Below, one piece after another: positions 8,136-15,852 of a stretch of 25,591 bases of DNA. The DNA is from JAZMZS01 sp045580775. Its GTDB lineage: Bacteria; Bacillota; Clostridia; Oscillospirales; CAG-272. Location: NCBI GenBank assembly GCA_045580775.1, contig JAZNOK010000128.1, positions 1 through 25,591 of the forward strand, read 5' to 3'. Position 1 is the stretch's first letter, and the number at the start of each line of letters is the position of its first letter. The notes under the pieces were generated by a model, which was not told where the DNA came from, ran no database searches, and worked only from the letters and a program-made list of their open reading frames with translations. A program made the translations under genes and the position numbers.

Positions 8136-9632
8136 ATGTACAGAGCAAAAAAAGTTTTAGCGTTGCTGTTGCTTGCTTGTATGCTTGTGCCCTGTGTTTC
8201 AGCGTGCTCTAACAAGCCTGCTGACACTCAAAAGGGACCGGAGGTATCTGATACGGTAGCCGAGGAGAGCAAAGAGGAAGTTCCTACGCTTCTTCCCGAA
8301 GGATCATGGTATGACGGATACAAGTTCACGTTCCTTGTTTCAGGAAACTTTGCTAACAACGATTTTAAGACCGACTCAGCAGAGACTCCTGTAAATCAGG
8401 CGAAGTACAAGAGAAATTCGGCAATTCAGGAAAAATACGGTATAGGCATTGAGTATAATGATGTGATCAAATTCGGTTCATCCGGAGGAAGCGGTACAGG
8501 ATACAGCGAACTTCAGAAGAGCTACAACACATCGTCATACGATTATGATGCTGCAATGGTAGGAACCTATGACGTGTCTACCGCCGCATACTCGGGATAT
8601 CTCACCGATCTCAACTCGGATACTATGAAGTACATAGATCTTACAAAGTCATGGTGGGATCAGAGAGCGAATGAGGCTCTCATGATAGATGATAAGATGT
8701 TCTATACTACAGGTGATATCAGTATTACAGACAATATCATCACCAACTGCATCATGTTCAACAAGGAGCTCGTAAAGGCAACCGAGAGCATGCGTGATCC
8801 CTATGAAATGGTCAGAGCCAACGAATGGACTTGGGATAACTTTGCATCTGAGGTAAAGAAGGTATCCGAGGATGTCGACGGTAATGACATAATGGACCGT
8901 AATGACAAATACGGATTGCTGACCTGGAACGATGCTTTCCTTGCAGCTTTCTCAAGTGCGAGACAGAGCTTTGCGAAGATCAATGACTATAACGAGGTAG
9001 AACTTTCTGTGTACTCACAGGGAAGTGTCGCAATGGTAAACAAGTATATTGACCTTATTCGCGATTCGGCATCTGTTTATAACTATCAGGTAAACGGTCA
9101 GAAGGAATGGGACACGGTACGTGTTGATATGTTCAACAACAATCAGGTCGTATATTCCATGACTACCTTTAATACCGTTCCGAAGCACAGAGATTCCGAG
9201 ACTAATTTCGGCATTCTGCCTTTCCCGAAGTATTCAGCTGATCAGGAAATGTACGGACATCTTGTATCTGCATACCACTGTCAGTTCCTGTGTGTTCCTT
9301 ACTACGTTGAGGACGCTGACAGAACCAGCGGTGTAATAGAGGAGCTTGCATACGACGGACAGAAGACTTTGACACCGGCATACTATGAGCAGACACTTGT
9401 CGGTCAGTATGTACGTGATGATGAAAGTGTCGAGATGCTTGATATCATATTTGCATCTGCAATGTATGATATAGGAATCTATTACAAGATAGGAGGACTG
9501 AGCTCCTCCGTCATGACAATGGCAAAATCGAAGGAAAACACCTTTGCATCTATTTATGACGCTGCTCGCGAAACAGCGGAAGCGGATATAAAGAAGATCA
9601 ACGATACCTTCAGAGAACTGCTCGGAGAATAA
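8136..9632 (+). CDS. Extracellular solute-binding lipoprotein (ABC sugar importer), copy 2
   Basis: Two in-frame ATGs are present. AAGGAG (8122-8127) is only 2 nt from ATG 8130 but 8 nt from ATG 8136, so I choose 8136 (498 aa). The lipobox is VSAC (Cys24). It is a paralogue of the preceding gene: the same Gly-rich loop (GSSGGSGTGY), WWDQRAN, FYTTGDIS, the loop DVDGNDIMDRND followed by KYGLLTWND, GILPFPKY, and VRDDES near the end. Two adjacent but diverged receptors suggest different oligosaccharide lengths or linkages. It is the last gene before the perfect hairpin at 9655-9689. Confidence 0.85.
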   Translation: MYRAKKVLALLLLACMLVPCVSACSNKPADTQKGPEVSDTVAEESKEEVPTLLPEGSWYDGYKFTFLVSGNFANNDFKTDSAETPVNQAKYKRNSAIQEKYGIGIEYNDVIKFGSSGGSGTGYSELQKSYNTSSYDYDAAMVGTYDVSTAAYSGYLTDLNSDTMKYIDLTKSWWDQRANEALMIDDKMFYTTGDISITDNIITNCIMFNKELVKATESMRDPYEMVRANEWTWDNFASEVKKVSEDVDGNDIMDRNDKYGLLTWNDAFLAAFSSARQSFAKINDYNEVELSVYSQGSVAMVNKYIDLIRDSASVYNYQVNGQKEWDTVRVDMFNNNQVVYSMTTFNTVPKHRDSETNFGILPFPKYSADQEMYGHLVSAYHCQFLCVPYYVEDADRTSGVIEELAYDGQKTLTPAYYEQTLVGQYVRDDESVEMLDIIFASAMYDIGIYYKIGGLSSSVMTMAKSKENTFASIYDAARETAEADIKKINDTFRELLGE

Positions 9633-9654
9633 TCAAAATAATTAATTCATAGAG

Positions 9655-9689
9655 GTCGGTGTTGACTGCCATCGGCAGTCAACACCGAC
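9655..9689 (+). terminator. Perfect 16-bp hairpin with triloop (terminator or regulatory stem)
   Basis: The left arm GTCGGTGTTGACTGCC (9655-9670), loop ATC, and right arm GGCAGTCAACACCGAC (9674-9689) match without mismatch. It is followed by ATTTTATAAT, only a weak T-tract. It begins 22 nt after the copy-2 stop and ends 26 nt before the next start codon. A TTGACT lies in the left arm and a TATAAT (9694-9699) directly after the stem, but they are 26 bp apart, too far for a normal promoter. Most likely it is a partial terminator or mRNA 3'-end stabiliser. Confidence 0.7.
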
Positions 9690-9715
9690 ATTTTATAATG
9701 ATTTCGGAGAAGCTT

Positions 9716-11593
9716 ATGATAAATAAAAAAGCTCTTGCTCTAATACTTACTTTTTTGCTGTGTACGCTTTTGATACTGTGCTCATGTGCACAAAACACAG
9801 AGTCCCCGGACACTGATGTCTCTGATACTCAGGCGGATACCACAAATAACGACCCGAGTACAAACGGTGTCAATACAGTGGATAAAGACGGCGTAAAGAT
9901 CCATGAGATATCCGAGCTTAACTGTGAGCAGGGAGACTTTGATTCTCATGCAGGAATGGAACAGTACAGCTCTCTTGAGCTCAATTACCGTGAGTACAAT
10001 CAGCTATCAGGCAGAGATCTCGGCGGTATCAACTGTCCTTATTATCCGAGAGTCAGACAGATGAAGGACGGTAGGTATATAATGACCTATCAGTCGGGAC
10101 GTATCAGCTGGGAGGTATTCTGTGCTTTTTCGGATGACGGTGTCAGATGGAAAAATTCAAAAAAGATCCTTGCCACCTGCGATTACCCGAACGGATATCA
10201 GGATACCATGCTGTTTATGACAGCAGATCTTTGCGTTCTCGATGATGGCACAGTAGTGGTGGTTTCAGCTTTCAGAGGAAAGTCAAATTATTCTAAGGAT
10301 GTAAATTCAAACGGACTTGTAATAATCAAGAGCACCGACAACGGAGCAACTTGGAGCGAAAAGCAGATCATATATACAGGAACGTGTTGGGAACCCTATA
10401 TAATGCAGACAAAAAGCGGGGAAGTACAGGTGTACTTTACTCAGACAGGGCATCTTTTGGCTCTGCATGGATGGAGAGAGGACAGACGCTCCAGCTGTGT
10501 CGGACTTCTTCGATCAAACGACAGGGGCATTACCTGGACAGAGCCGAAGGACTATAGTGCTCAGATAATTATGCAACAGTTTATATTCAACCGTGACGGA
10601 TATGATTATATGTGCGATCAGATGCCGTCGGCAGTTGAGCTAAACAACGGCAAAATAGCTCTTGCAGCTGAGACCTACAATGCTCAGAACAGCTACAGGC
10701 TGTCGGTTGCCTATACTACCGACAATTGGTCGAGATCTCTTGGCTTTAATGAGGCTGGACCGACTGATAGACTCAATAATTTCCTCAAGGCAGCGGGTCC
10801 GTATCTTGTACAGTTCCGATCGGGCGAAACGGTACTGTCGTGCCACAGCTCGGGAATGTCCACTTACATCGGAAGTGCCGAGGCTAAGAATTTTGCAAAC
10901 AAGTATGATCCCTTCGATGGACACAAGGGACACTGGGCAAGCTTGTTTGTTGACTCTGCTCATTCTGTCATAGGTACCATTGCAAACACCACAGCGGGAG
11001 AGGTCAACTCCCCGACTTCAACCACACTTGATGTCGGCAGAATGTACCTTAATCACGCTGTATATGCAAAGGAGCAAACGCCTGTTATAGACGGCAAAAC
11101 TGATGAATGGGATACAAACACGGATGCTCTGTTCATAGGAAGTGACACGCAGGGACAGATGAGCATGCGGTTTGCTTATGACTCAGACAAGATATACATC
11201 CTTATCGAGAGACTGGACGATTATCTTACAGACTCTGACCAGGAGGGAATATACATTCCGAAGGACGGAAACAGCTACTACCTTGTCAAATTCGGCGTGA
11301 ATGGTATCGACTCTGTTCAGTATAATGACGGTCAGAGAATGCAGAATGCACAGCTCGACGGTATAGAGTGGTCTATGACTTTGGTTGGCACTGTAGGAGA
11401 TAAGGAAAGAGATACAGGAAAGATCCTGGAGATAGCTATTCCGAGATCAGTTGTATCTTTTGCCGATGACGGCATTATGTGCTTCAATGCTGTTCTTTAT
11501 AATAAAGACAAAAGCGAGAAGCCTGTCAGTGACACCTTCTCAAATGTAGATTTTACCGACAGAGCAACATGGCAGCGGGTATATCTGAAGTAA
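9716..11593 (+). CDS. Sialidase-fold lipoprotein, GH93-like, with CBM9-like C-terminal domain (second copy)
   Basis: The frame is open from GTG 9659, but that would place the 16-bp hairpin inside the coding region. CGGAGAAG (9705-9712) and the signal peptide support ATG 9716 (MINKKALAL; 625 aa). The lipobox-like LCSC gives Cys24. The propeller has Asp boxes STDNGATW (206-213) and SNDRGITW (267-274). It keeps the GH93-like pair WEPYIM (Glu226) and AAET (Glu319), plus YYPRVRQ, as in its paralogue at 4705. The C-terminal ~180 residues resemble CBM9 (VIDGKTDEWD, YILIERLDDYL). It is clearly diverged from the first copy, so the duplication is old. Its transcription must come through the upstream hairpin or from an unrecognised promoter. 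The GH93 function is inferred, as for the first copy. Confidence 0.75.
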   Translation: MINKKALALILTFLLCTLLILCSCAQNTESPDTDVSDTQADTTNNDPSTNGVNTVDKDGVKIHEISELNCEQGDFDSHAGMEQYSSLELNYREYNQLSGRDLGGINCPYYPRVRQMKDGRYIMTYQSGRISWEVFCAFSDDGVRWKNSKKILATCDYPNGYQDTMLFMTADLCVLDDGTVVVVSAFRGKSNYSKDVNSNGLVIIKSTDNGATWSEKQIIYTGTCWEPYIMQTKSGEVQVYFTQTGHLLALHGWREDRRSSCVGLLRSNDRGITWTEPKDYSAQIIMQQFIFNRDGYDYMCDQMPSAVELNNGKIALAAETYNAQNSYRLSVAYTTDNWSRSLGFNEAGPTDRLNNFLKAAGPYLVQFRSGETVLSCHSSGMSTYIGSAEAKNFANKYDPFDGHKGHWASLFVDSAHSVIGTIANTTAGEVNSPTSTTLDVGRMYLNHAVYAKEQTPVIDGKTDEWDTNTDALFIGSDTQGQMSMRFAYDSDKIYILIERLDDYLTDSDQEGIYIPKDGNSYYLVKFGVNGIDSVQYNDGQRMQNAQLDGIEWSMTLVGTVGDKERDTGKILEIAIPRSVVSFADDGIMCFNAVLYNKDKSEKPVSDTFSNVDFTDRATWQRVYLK

Positions 11594-11602
11594 TAACATC
11601 AC

Positions 11603-11639
11603 ACAAAAGCACGGAGCCTGAGCGACTCCGTGTTTTTGT
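11603..11639 (+). terminator. Rho-independent terminator after the second GH93-like gene
   Basis: The stem CACGGAG / CTCCGTG (11610-11616 and 11626-11632) has a 9-nt loop and is followed by T5 (11633-11637). Outer ACAAAA/TTTTGT pairing extends the stem. It lies about 10 nt after the stop codon. Confidence 0.85.
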
Positions 11640-11653
11640 AATTCAAATAATAC

Positions 11654-11682
11654 TTGACTTTGCTTTTTTGATAGAGTACAAT
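11654..11682 (+). promoter_or_regulatory. Sigma-A promoter of the LRR-dockerin gene
   Basis: TTGACT (11654-11659), a 17-bp spacer and TACAAT (11677-11682) lie just after the upstream terminator. The expected leader is about 45 nt. Confidence 0.7.
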
Positions 11683-11734
11683 AAAATATAGCTTAGGACT
11701 GTGCTTTTTTGATTTTTTCGGTGAGGTGCTTTGT

Positions 11735-14035
11735 ATGGGAAAATACAAACATGTTTTGAGATCTTTGGCTATGCTCTTATGTGTGTTGGCGTCAACAGTA
11801 TTTTTTGCCTTTGACACATCTGTCGAGACGAGTGCAAGCAACGACCTTATATACACTTATGATGACGGTGTTCTGACATATGACGGGACCGGCGGTATTC
11901 CTTACGGGATGGATATAGTAGACCTTCACTATGGTACTATAAAAAAGATAATCATCAAGGGAGGTATAACCTCTATTGGTGCCTATGCGTTCTCAGGTCT
12001 GCCGAATTTGGAGAAAGTAGAGATCAACGCTCCGATAGAGAGTATAGGAGACCAGGCATTTTACGAATGTGAGTCCTTGGTCGAATTTGTCATTCCGGAT
12101 AAGGTAAGCACGATAGGCTCGGGTGCGTTTGGAAAATGCACAGCACTCAGAAGTGTATATGTTCCCACTTCCGTAAAATATATAGGACAAGGTTCTTTCG
12201 GCGGTTGCGAGGGTATCGTCGATGTTTATATTGAAGACATCGTCAGCTGGTGCGGTATAGAGTTTGAAGATGAGAATTCCAATCCGGCAGGTAAAGCCGC
12301 AAGAGTGATATACAACGGTGCTGTTATTACTCAGCTTTTGATTCCGGTGGATGTTACCGCAATCGGTAAATATGCTTTTGCTAACTGTACCTCTATCACC
12401 GAGGTCGTCATATCCTACGGAGTAGAAACTATCGGTGACAATGCATTTTACGGCTGCAGCTCACTTGAGTCTATCAAGCTCGTAGACTCAATTTCCGTCA
12501 TCGGAGACGGCGCTTTTTCTCAGTGTACATCTCTGTCATCGGTTACTCTTCCGAAGGAGCTGACATCGTTTGGATATTCGTTTCAGTATTGTACATCTCT
12601 CGAGCATGTAACTATTCCGAGCGGTGCTACTGAGATGGCACATGCTTTCTCGGGATGTGAAAATCTTCATTCTGCCGCCTTTTTGGGAAGTGCCCCCGAG
12701 GATTATTCATACGTCTTTGACGGTGTAGCATCAGATTTTAAAGTTTATTGCCACACGGATGCATCAGGGTTTACTTTTCCAACCTGGAACGGTTACAGCT
12801 GCATAGCAGTAGATGAGCTGCTTGACGAGGAGCTTACATGTCGCAGCGGTCTGAAATACAGCATCGACACCTCCGACAATACAGCATGCGTTACTGGGTG
12901 CAGTCTGAGCATGTCCGACGGATATATCTATATACCCGGGCGTGTTACCTATCACGGGGCAGATTATACAGTTGATGCTGTATCGGCAGGGGCATTCTCG
13001 AACCAAAGCGGTATTCTCGGTGTAAATGTCCCCGTGTCTGTCACGAGCATCGGAGCGGGTGCTTTTGAGTCCTGTACGGAACTTGGATATGTATTGCTTT
13101 GTGCAAAAGAGCCGATCGCGGTAGGAGAAGGGTGTTTTGATGGTTGCCCGGATGAATTTGTACTTGTTTTCTGTGATGAGTCGACAGGCATTACCGCACC
13201 GTCGTGGAACGGATATAACAGTGTAAAGCTCGATAGTGATGTGCTTGACAAAAAACATGCAAATGCCGACGGCGTCAGCTTTGCTCTTGACACGGATGGC
13301 AAGACGGCATCCGTCAGCGGTGCGGCACTTGAAACAGATGTGACTGAGATAGCTATACCCGCTTCCGTATTTTCAAACGGTCAGGTCTATGATGTTGTAT
13401 CAATAGGCCAACAGGCGTTTTATAACTGCAGCACTCTCAGATGTGTGGTCGTTTCGGAGGGCATTAGAACTATAGGAGATTTTGCCTTCTACATGTGCTC
13501 GGAACTTGTAAGTGCACAGCTGCCTGAGAGTGTAACGAACATCGGAATGGGTGCTTTCGGACTGTGCAGACAGCTTCCCGATATCAGCATACCTGCAGCG
13601 GTCACAGAGATCAGCGAGGGGGCTTATATCGGATGTAACAGTCTTACCGATGTCGTGATACCGTCTAACATTACCTCGATAGGGGATTATGCATTTGGGA
13701 TGTGTGAGTCACTTAGAAGTATTACGGTACTGCCGCAGGTAGTAACTGTCGGAGCTGATGTTTTTGCAGAGAGTCCGTCTGTGTGTATTTACACATACGA
13801 GAATACTGCCATGCACGCTTACGCTCTTTCACAGTCTCTTGATCATAAATTGATCGACGGTGATGTTGACGGTGACGGTACTCTTACCAATTCCGATATT
13901 ACATTGATGCTCAGATTTATCACCGGCTGGAATATTGATACTGAGGGGGACTTGCATCTGATCGATGTTAGTGCCGACGGAAAGATCAATAATCGCGATA
14001 TTATAGCTTGCATTCGCAAGGTAACCTTTTCATAG
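11735..14035 (+). CDS. Secreted BspA-like leucine-rich-repeat protein with C-terminal type I dockerin
   Basis: GGTGAGGTG (11720-11728) supports ATG 11735 over GTG 11726; the protein then has 766 aa. The N-terminal hydrophobic signal peptide has probable cleavage near SAS-ND (~35). The body consists of many LRR_5 (BspA/treponemal type) repeats of the form SIGAYAFSGLPNLEKVEI, broken by two or three inserted segments ending in WNGY. The last ~60 residues hold two calcium-loop repeats, DVDGDGTLTNSD and DVSADGKINNRD, typical of a dockerin. It would be exported and docked onto a cohesin, perhaps for substrate or surface adhesion. No cohesin or scaffoldin gene is in the window. It is a single-gene unit with its own promoter and terminator. 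Domain calls are firm; the biological role is inferred. Confidence 0.88.
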   Translation: MGKYKHVLRSLAMLLCVLASTVFFAFDTSVETSASNDLIYTYDDGVLTYDGTGGIPYGMDIVDLHYGTIKKIIIKGGITSIGAYAFSGLPNLEKVEINAPIESIGDQAFYECESLVEFVIPDKVSTIGSGAFGKCTALRSVYVPTSVKYIGQGSFGGCEGIVDVYIEDIVSWCGIEFEDENSNPAGKAARVIYNGAVITQLLIPVDVTAIGKYAFANCTSITEVVISYGVETIGDNAFYGCSSLESIKLVDSISVIGDGAFSQCTSLSSVTLPKELTSFGYSFQYCTSLEHVTIPSGATEMAHAFSGCENLHSAAFLGSAPEDYSYVFDGVASDFKVYCHTDASGFTFPTWNGYSCIAVDELLDEELTCRSGLKYSIDTSDNTACVTGCSLSMSDGYIYIPGRVTYHGADYTVDAVSAGAFSNQSGILGVNVPVSVTSIGAGAFESCTELGYVLLCAKEPIAVGEGCFDGCPDEFVLVFCDESTGITAPSWNGYNSVKLDSDVLDKKHANADGVSFALDTDGKTASVSGAALETDVTEIAIPASVFSNGQVYDVVSIGQQAFYNCSTLRCVVVSEGIRTIGDFAFYMCSELVSAQLPESVTNIGMGAFGLCRQLPDISIPAAVTEISEGAYIGCNSLTDVVIPSNITSIGDYAFGMCESLRSITVLPQVVTVGADVFAESPSVCIYTYENTAMHAYALSQSLDHKLIDGDVDGDGTLTNSDITLMLRFITGWNIDTEGDLHLIDVSADGKINNRDIIACIRKVTFS

Positions 14036-14047
14036 TATTACAAGCAT

Positions 14048-14080
14048 AAAAGCGGGAAGTGCGGTCACTTTCCGCTTTTT
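14048..14080 (+). terminator. Rho-independent terminator after the LRR-dockerin gene
   Basis: AAAAGCGGGAAGTG - CGGT - CACTTTCCGCTTTT makes a 14-bp stem with one G-T wobble and a tetraloop, ending in T5. Confidence 0.88.
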
Positions 14081-14091
14081 GTGTTTTGGTG

Positions 14092-14120
14092 TAATATGTT
14101 TGTCTCGGGTTTCATATATA
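14092..14120 (+). promoter_or_regulatory. Candidate sigma-E (mother-cell) promoter of spoIVA
   Basis: TAATATGT (14092-14099) matches 7 of 8 positions of the Bacillus sigma-E -35 pattern KMATATTT as I recall it. After 13 bp comes CATATATA (14113-14120), which resembles the -10 pattern CATACANT. Spacing and location, 36 nt before the start codon, fit. spoIVA is known to be sigma-E controlled in Bacillus subtilis. Confidence 0.5.
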
Positions 14121-14155
14121 TAAAACGTATAATTACGAAAAGAGAGGCAAGGATA

Positions 14156-15634
14156 ATGATCGATACATCAATTTACAGTGATATCGCGACGCGTACAGGC
14201 GGCAATATCTACATTGGGGTGGTAGGTCCTGTCAGAACCGGGAAGAGCACACTCATAAAAAGGTTTCTCGAGACTTCGGTTATTCCGCTGATAGAGGATG
14301 AATATGACAGAGCTCGTGCGATAGATGAACTGCCTCAGTCTGCGGCAGGGAAGACTGTTATGACCACAGAGCCAAAGTTTGTTCCCGATGAGGCAGTGAG
14401 AATAAAAGTCGGCGGATCTGCCAGCATGAACATAAAGCTTGTCGATTGTGTAGGGTATGTGGTGGACGAGGCATTGGGACTGCTTGAGAACGGAGAACCG
14501 AGAATGGTACGCACACCGTGGCATGATGAGCCTATTGCTTTTTCCGAGGCGGCGGCTCTTGGAACTGACAAGGTTATGGGTGAGCATGCTACGATCGCAT
14601 TTCTCGTAACGACCGACGGCAGTATCACGGATATACCGAGAGAAGCGTATGTAGAAGCAGAAGAAAAGATCGCTTCGGAGCTTACAAGAATAAACAAACC
14701 CTTCGCTGTGATACTTAACTCAGCCGACCCCGACAGCGATAGTGCAAGGGAGCTTGCTATGTCGCTCGAACAAAAATACTCAGCACCTGTAGCTCTGATC
14801 AACTGTCTCGATTGCGATGAAGAGGATTTTGGGGCAATTCTGACAATGGTGCTCGAGCGATTTCCGATAAAGGAGATATCGTTGAGACTGCCTGCATGGG
14901 TGTTGACTCTTCCTTCGGATCACTGGCTCATGAGCTCTTTGATAAACAGCATAAGAAAAAACGCCGACCGTGTGAGGTGTATATCAGACATTGAGTCAAC
15001 GTTCGACCCTTGTGCCGACTCGGAGTATATAGCAAAAGCCAAAGTAGCCGACTGTGACATGGGCCGCGGAGTAACGGCAGTAGACATAGAGCTTGAGGAT
15101 GGGCTGTATTACAGAATAATGGGAGAGATCACAGGACACGATATAGATTGCGAGAAGACCTTTGTGTCACTGATCAGAGAGCTGTCTGATACAAAGAAAA
15201 AATACGACAAGGTAGCACAGGCACTAACAGAGGTATCGGAAAAAGGATACGGAATAGTGATGCCTGATATATCCGAGCTTACATTGAAGGAGCCTGAGAT
15301 CGTGAAGCAGGCAGGCGGATACGGAGTAAGGCTCAGAGCCGCGGCAAGCTCCATACACATGATACGAGCAACCATAGAAACAGAGATAAATCCTATTGTC
15401 GGAAGCGAAGCCCAGTCTGAGGAGCTGGTCAGCTATATGCTGTCTGAGTTTGGCGAGGATCCTGCATCTATATGGAAGTCCAACATGTTTGGCAAATCCC
15501 TGTATGAGCTTGTAAACGAAGGATTGCATACAAAACTGCAGAACATGCCTGATGAGTCCAGGGTCCGACTGTCGGAAACACTCGAACGAATAATCAACGA
15601 GGGAAGCGGCGGACTCATTTGCATAATCTTATAA
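14156..15634 (+). CDS. spoIVA: Stage IV sporulation protein A (spore coat morphogenetic ATPase)
   Basis: The frame is open from 14081, but GAGAGG (14142-14147) is well spaced from ATG 14156, and this start gives 492 aa, the same length as Bacillus subtilis SpoIVA. The N terminus has the typical family sequence with Walker A GPVRTGKST (about residues 23-31), followed by the Walker-B-like region IKLVDCVGY. The middle and C-terminal regions also look like the family, including SDHWLMSSLI and a C terminus ending in GGLICIIL. SpoIVA polymerises with ATP hydrolysis on the forespore outer membrane and forms the base of the coat. It has its own candidate sigma-E promoter and a strong terminator, so it is a separate unit from the sugar genes on both sides. 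It shows the host is, or descends from, a spore former. Confidence 0.96.
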   Translation: MIDTSIYSDIATRTGGNIYIGVVGPVRTGKSTLIKRFLETSVIPLIEDEYDRARAIDELPQSAAGKTVMTTEPKFVPDEAVRIKVGGSASMNIKLVDCVGYVVDEALGLLENGEPRMVRTPWHDEPIAFSEAAALGTDKVMGEHATIAFLVTTDGSITDIPREAYVEAEEKIASELTRINKPFAVILNSADPDSDSARELAMSLEQKYSAPVALINCLDCDEEDFGAILTMVLERFPIKEISLRLPAWVLTLPSDHWLMSSLINSIRKNADRVRCISDIESTFDPCADSEYIAKAKVADCDMGRGVTAVDIELEDGLYYRIMGEITGHDIDCEKTFVSLIRELSDTKKKYDKVAQALTEVSEKGYGIVMPDISELTLKEPEIVKQAGGYGVRLRAAASSIHMIRATIETEINPIVGSEAQSEELVSYMLSEFGEDPASIWKSNMFGKSLYELVNEGLHTKLQNMPDESRVRLSETLERIINEGSGGLICIIL

Positions 15635-15649
15635 AATTTATATTCACAC

Positions 15650-15693
15650 CAGAAAAACAGTTTGGTCGAGGGGCAAACTGTTTTTCTGTTTTT
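15650..15693 (+). terminator. Rho-independent terminator after spoIVA
   Basis: CAGAAAAACAGTTTG (15650-15664) pairs perfectly over 15 bp with CAAACTGTTTTTCTG (15674-15688) around a 9-nt loop, then T5. Confidence 0.9.
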
Positions 15694-15744
15694 AAGAGCA
15701 GAACACGATTTTTATAATGCCGAACAGGACTTATATCAAACTTC

Positions 15745-15774
15745 TTGAAATGGTAATGTGTTGTGTGTTATAAT
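15745..15774 (+). promoter_or_regulatory. Promoter of cassette A
   Basis: TTGAAA (15745-15750), an 18-bp spacer and TATAAT (15769-15774), about 80 nt before the AraC start codon. It shares the context TGTGTTATAATCACAA with the cassette B promoter. Confidence 0.7.
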
Positions 15775-15778
15775 CACA
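15764..15778. promoter_or_regulatory. Candidate operator TGTG-N7-CACA over the -10 box (cassette A)
   Basis: The dyad TGTGTTATAATCACA covers the -10 box and is identical at the cassette B promoter. An extended arm TTGTG-N9-CACAA also fits here. A binding protein on this site would block or modulate polymerase. Confidence 0.45.
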
Positions 15779-15852
15779 ATGAAATACGTGATAAAGAAGA
15801 TCATATTGTATAAATTTTCCTAAACAAAAACTTATTCTCACAGGAGGTGCGT

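Noticed and set aside
9659..9715. GTG 9659 as start of the second GH93-like protein
   Set aside because: It would translate through the perfect hairpin and place 19 residues before a normal lipoprotein signal peptide; a good ribosome site precedes ATG 9716.
11599..11856. Minus-strand open frame over the terminator and promoter before the LRR-dockerin gene
   Set aside because: It overlaps a clear terminator, a consensus promoter and the start of a strong gene; no ribosome site or recognisable domain.
12764..13302. Minus-strand open frames inside the LRR gene
   Set aside because: Shadows of a repeat-rich gene; no start signal and no domain.
14081..14155. Upstream extension of SpoIVA
   Set aside because: The extension covers the candidate sigma-E promoter and gives 517 aa instead of the usual 492.
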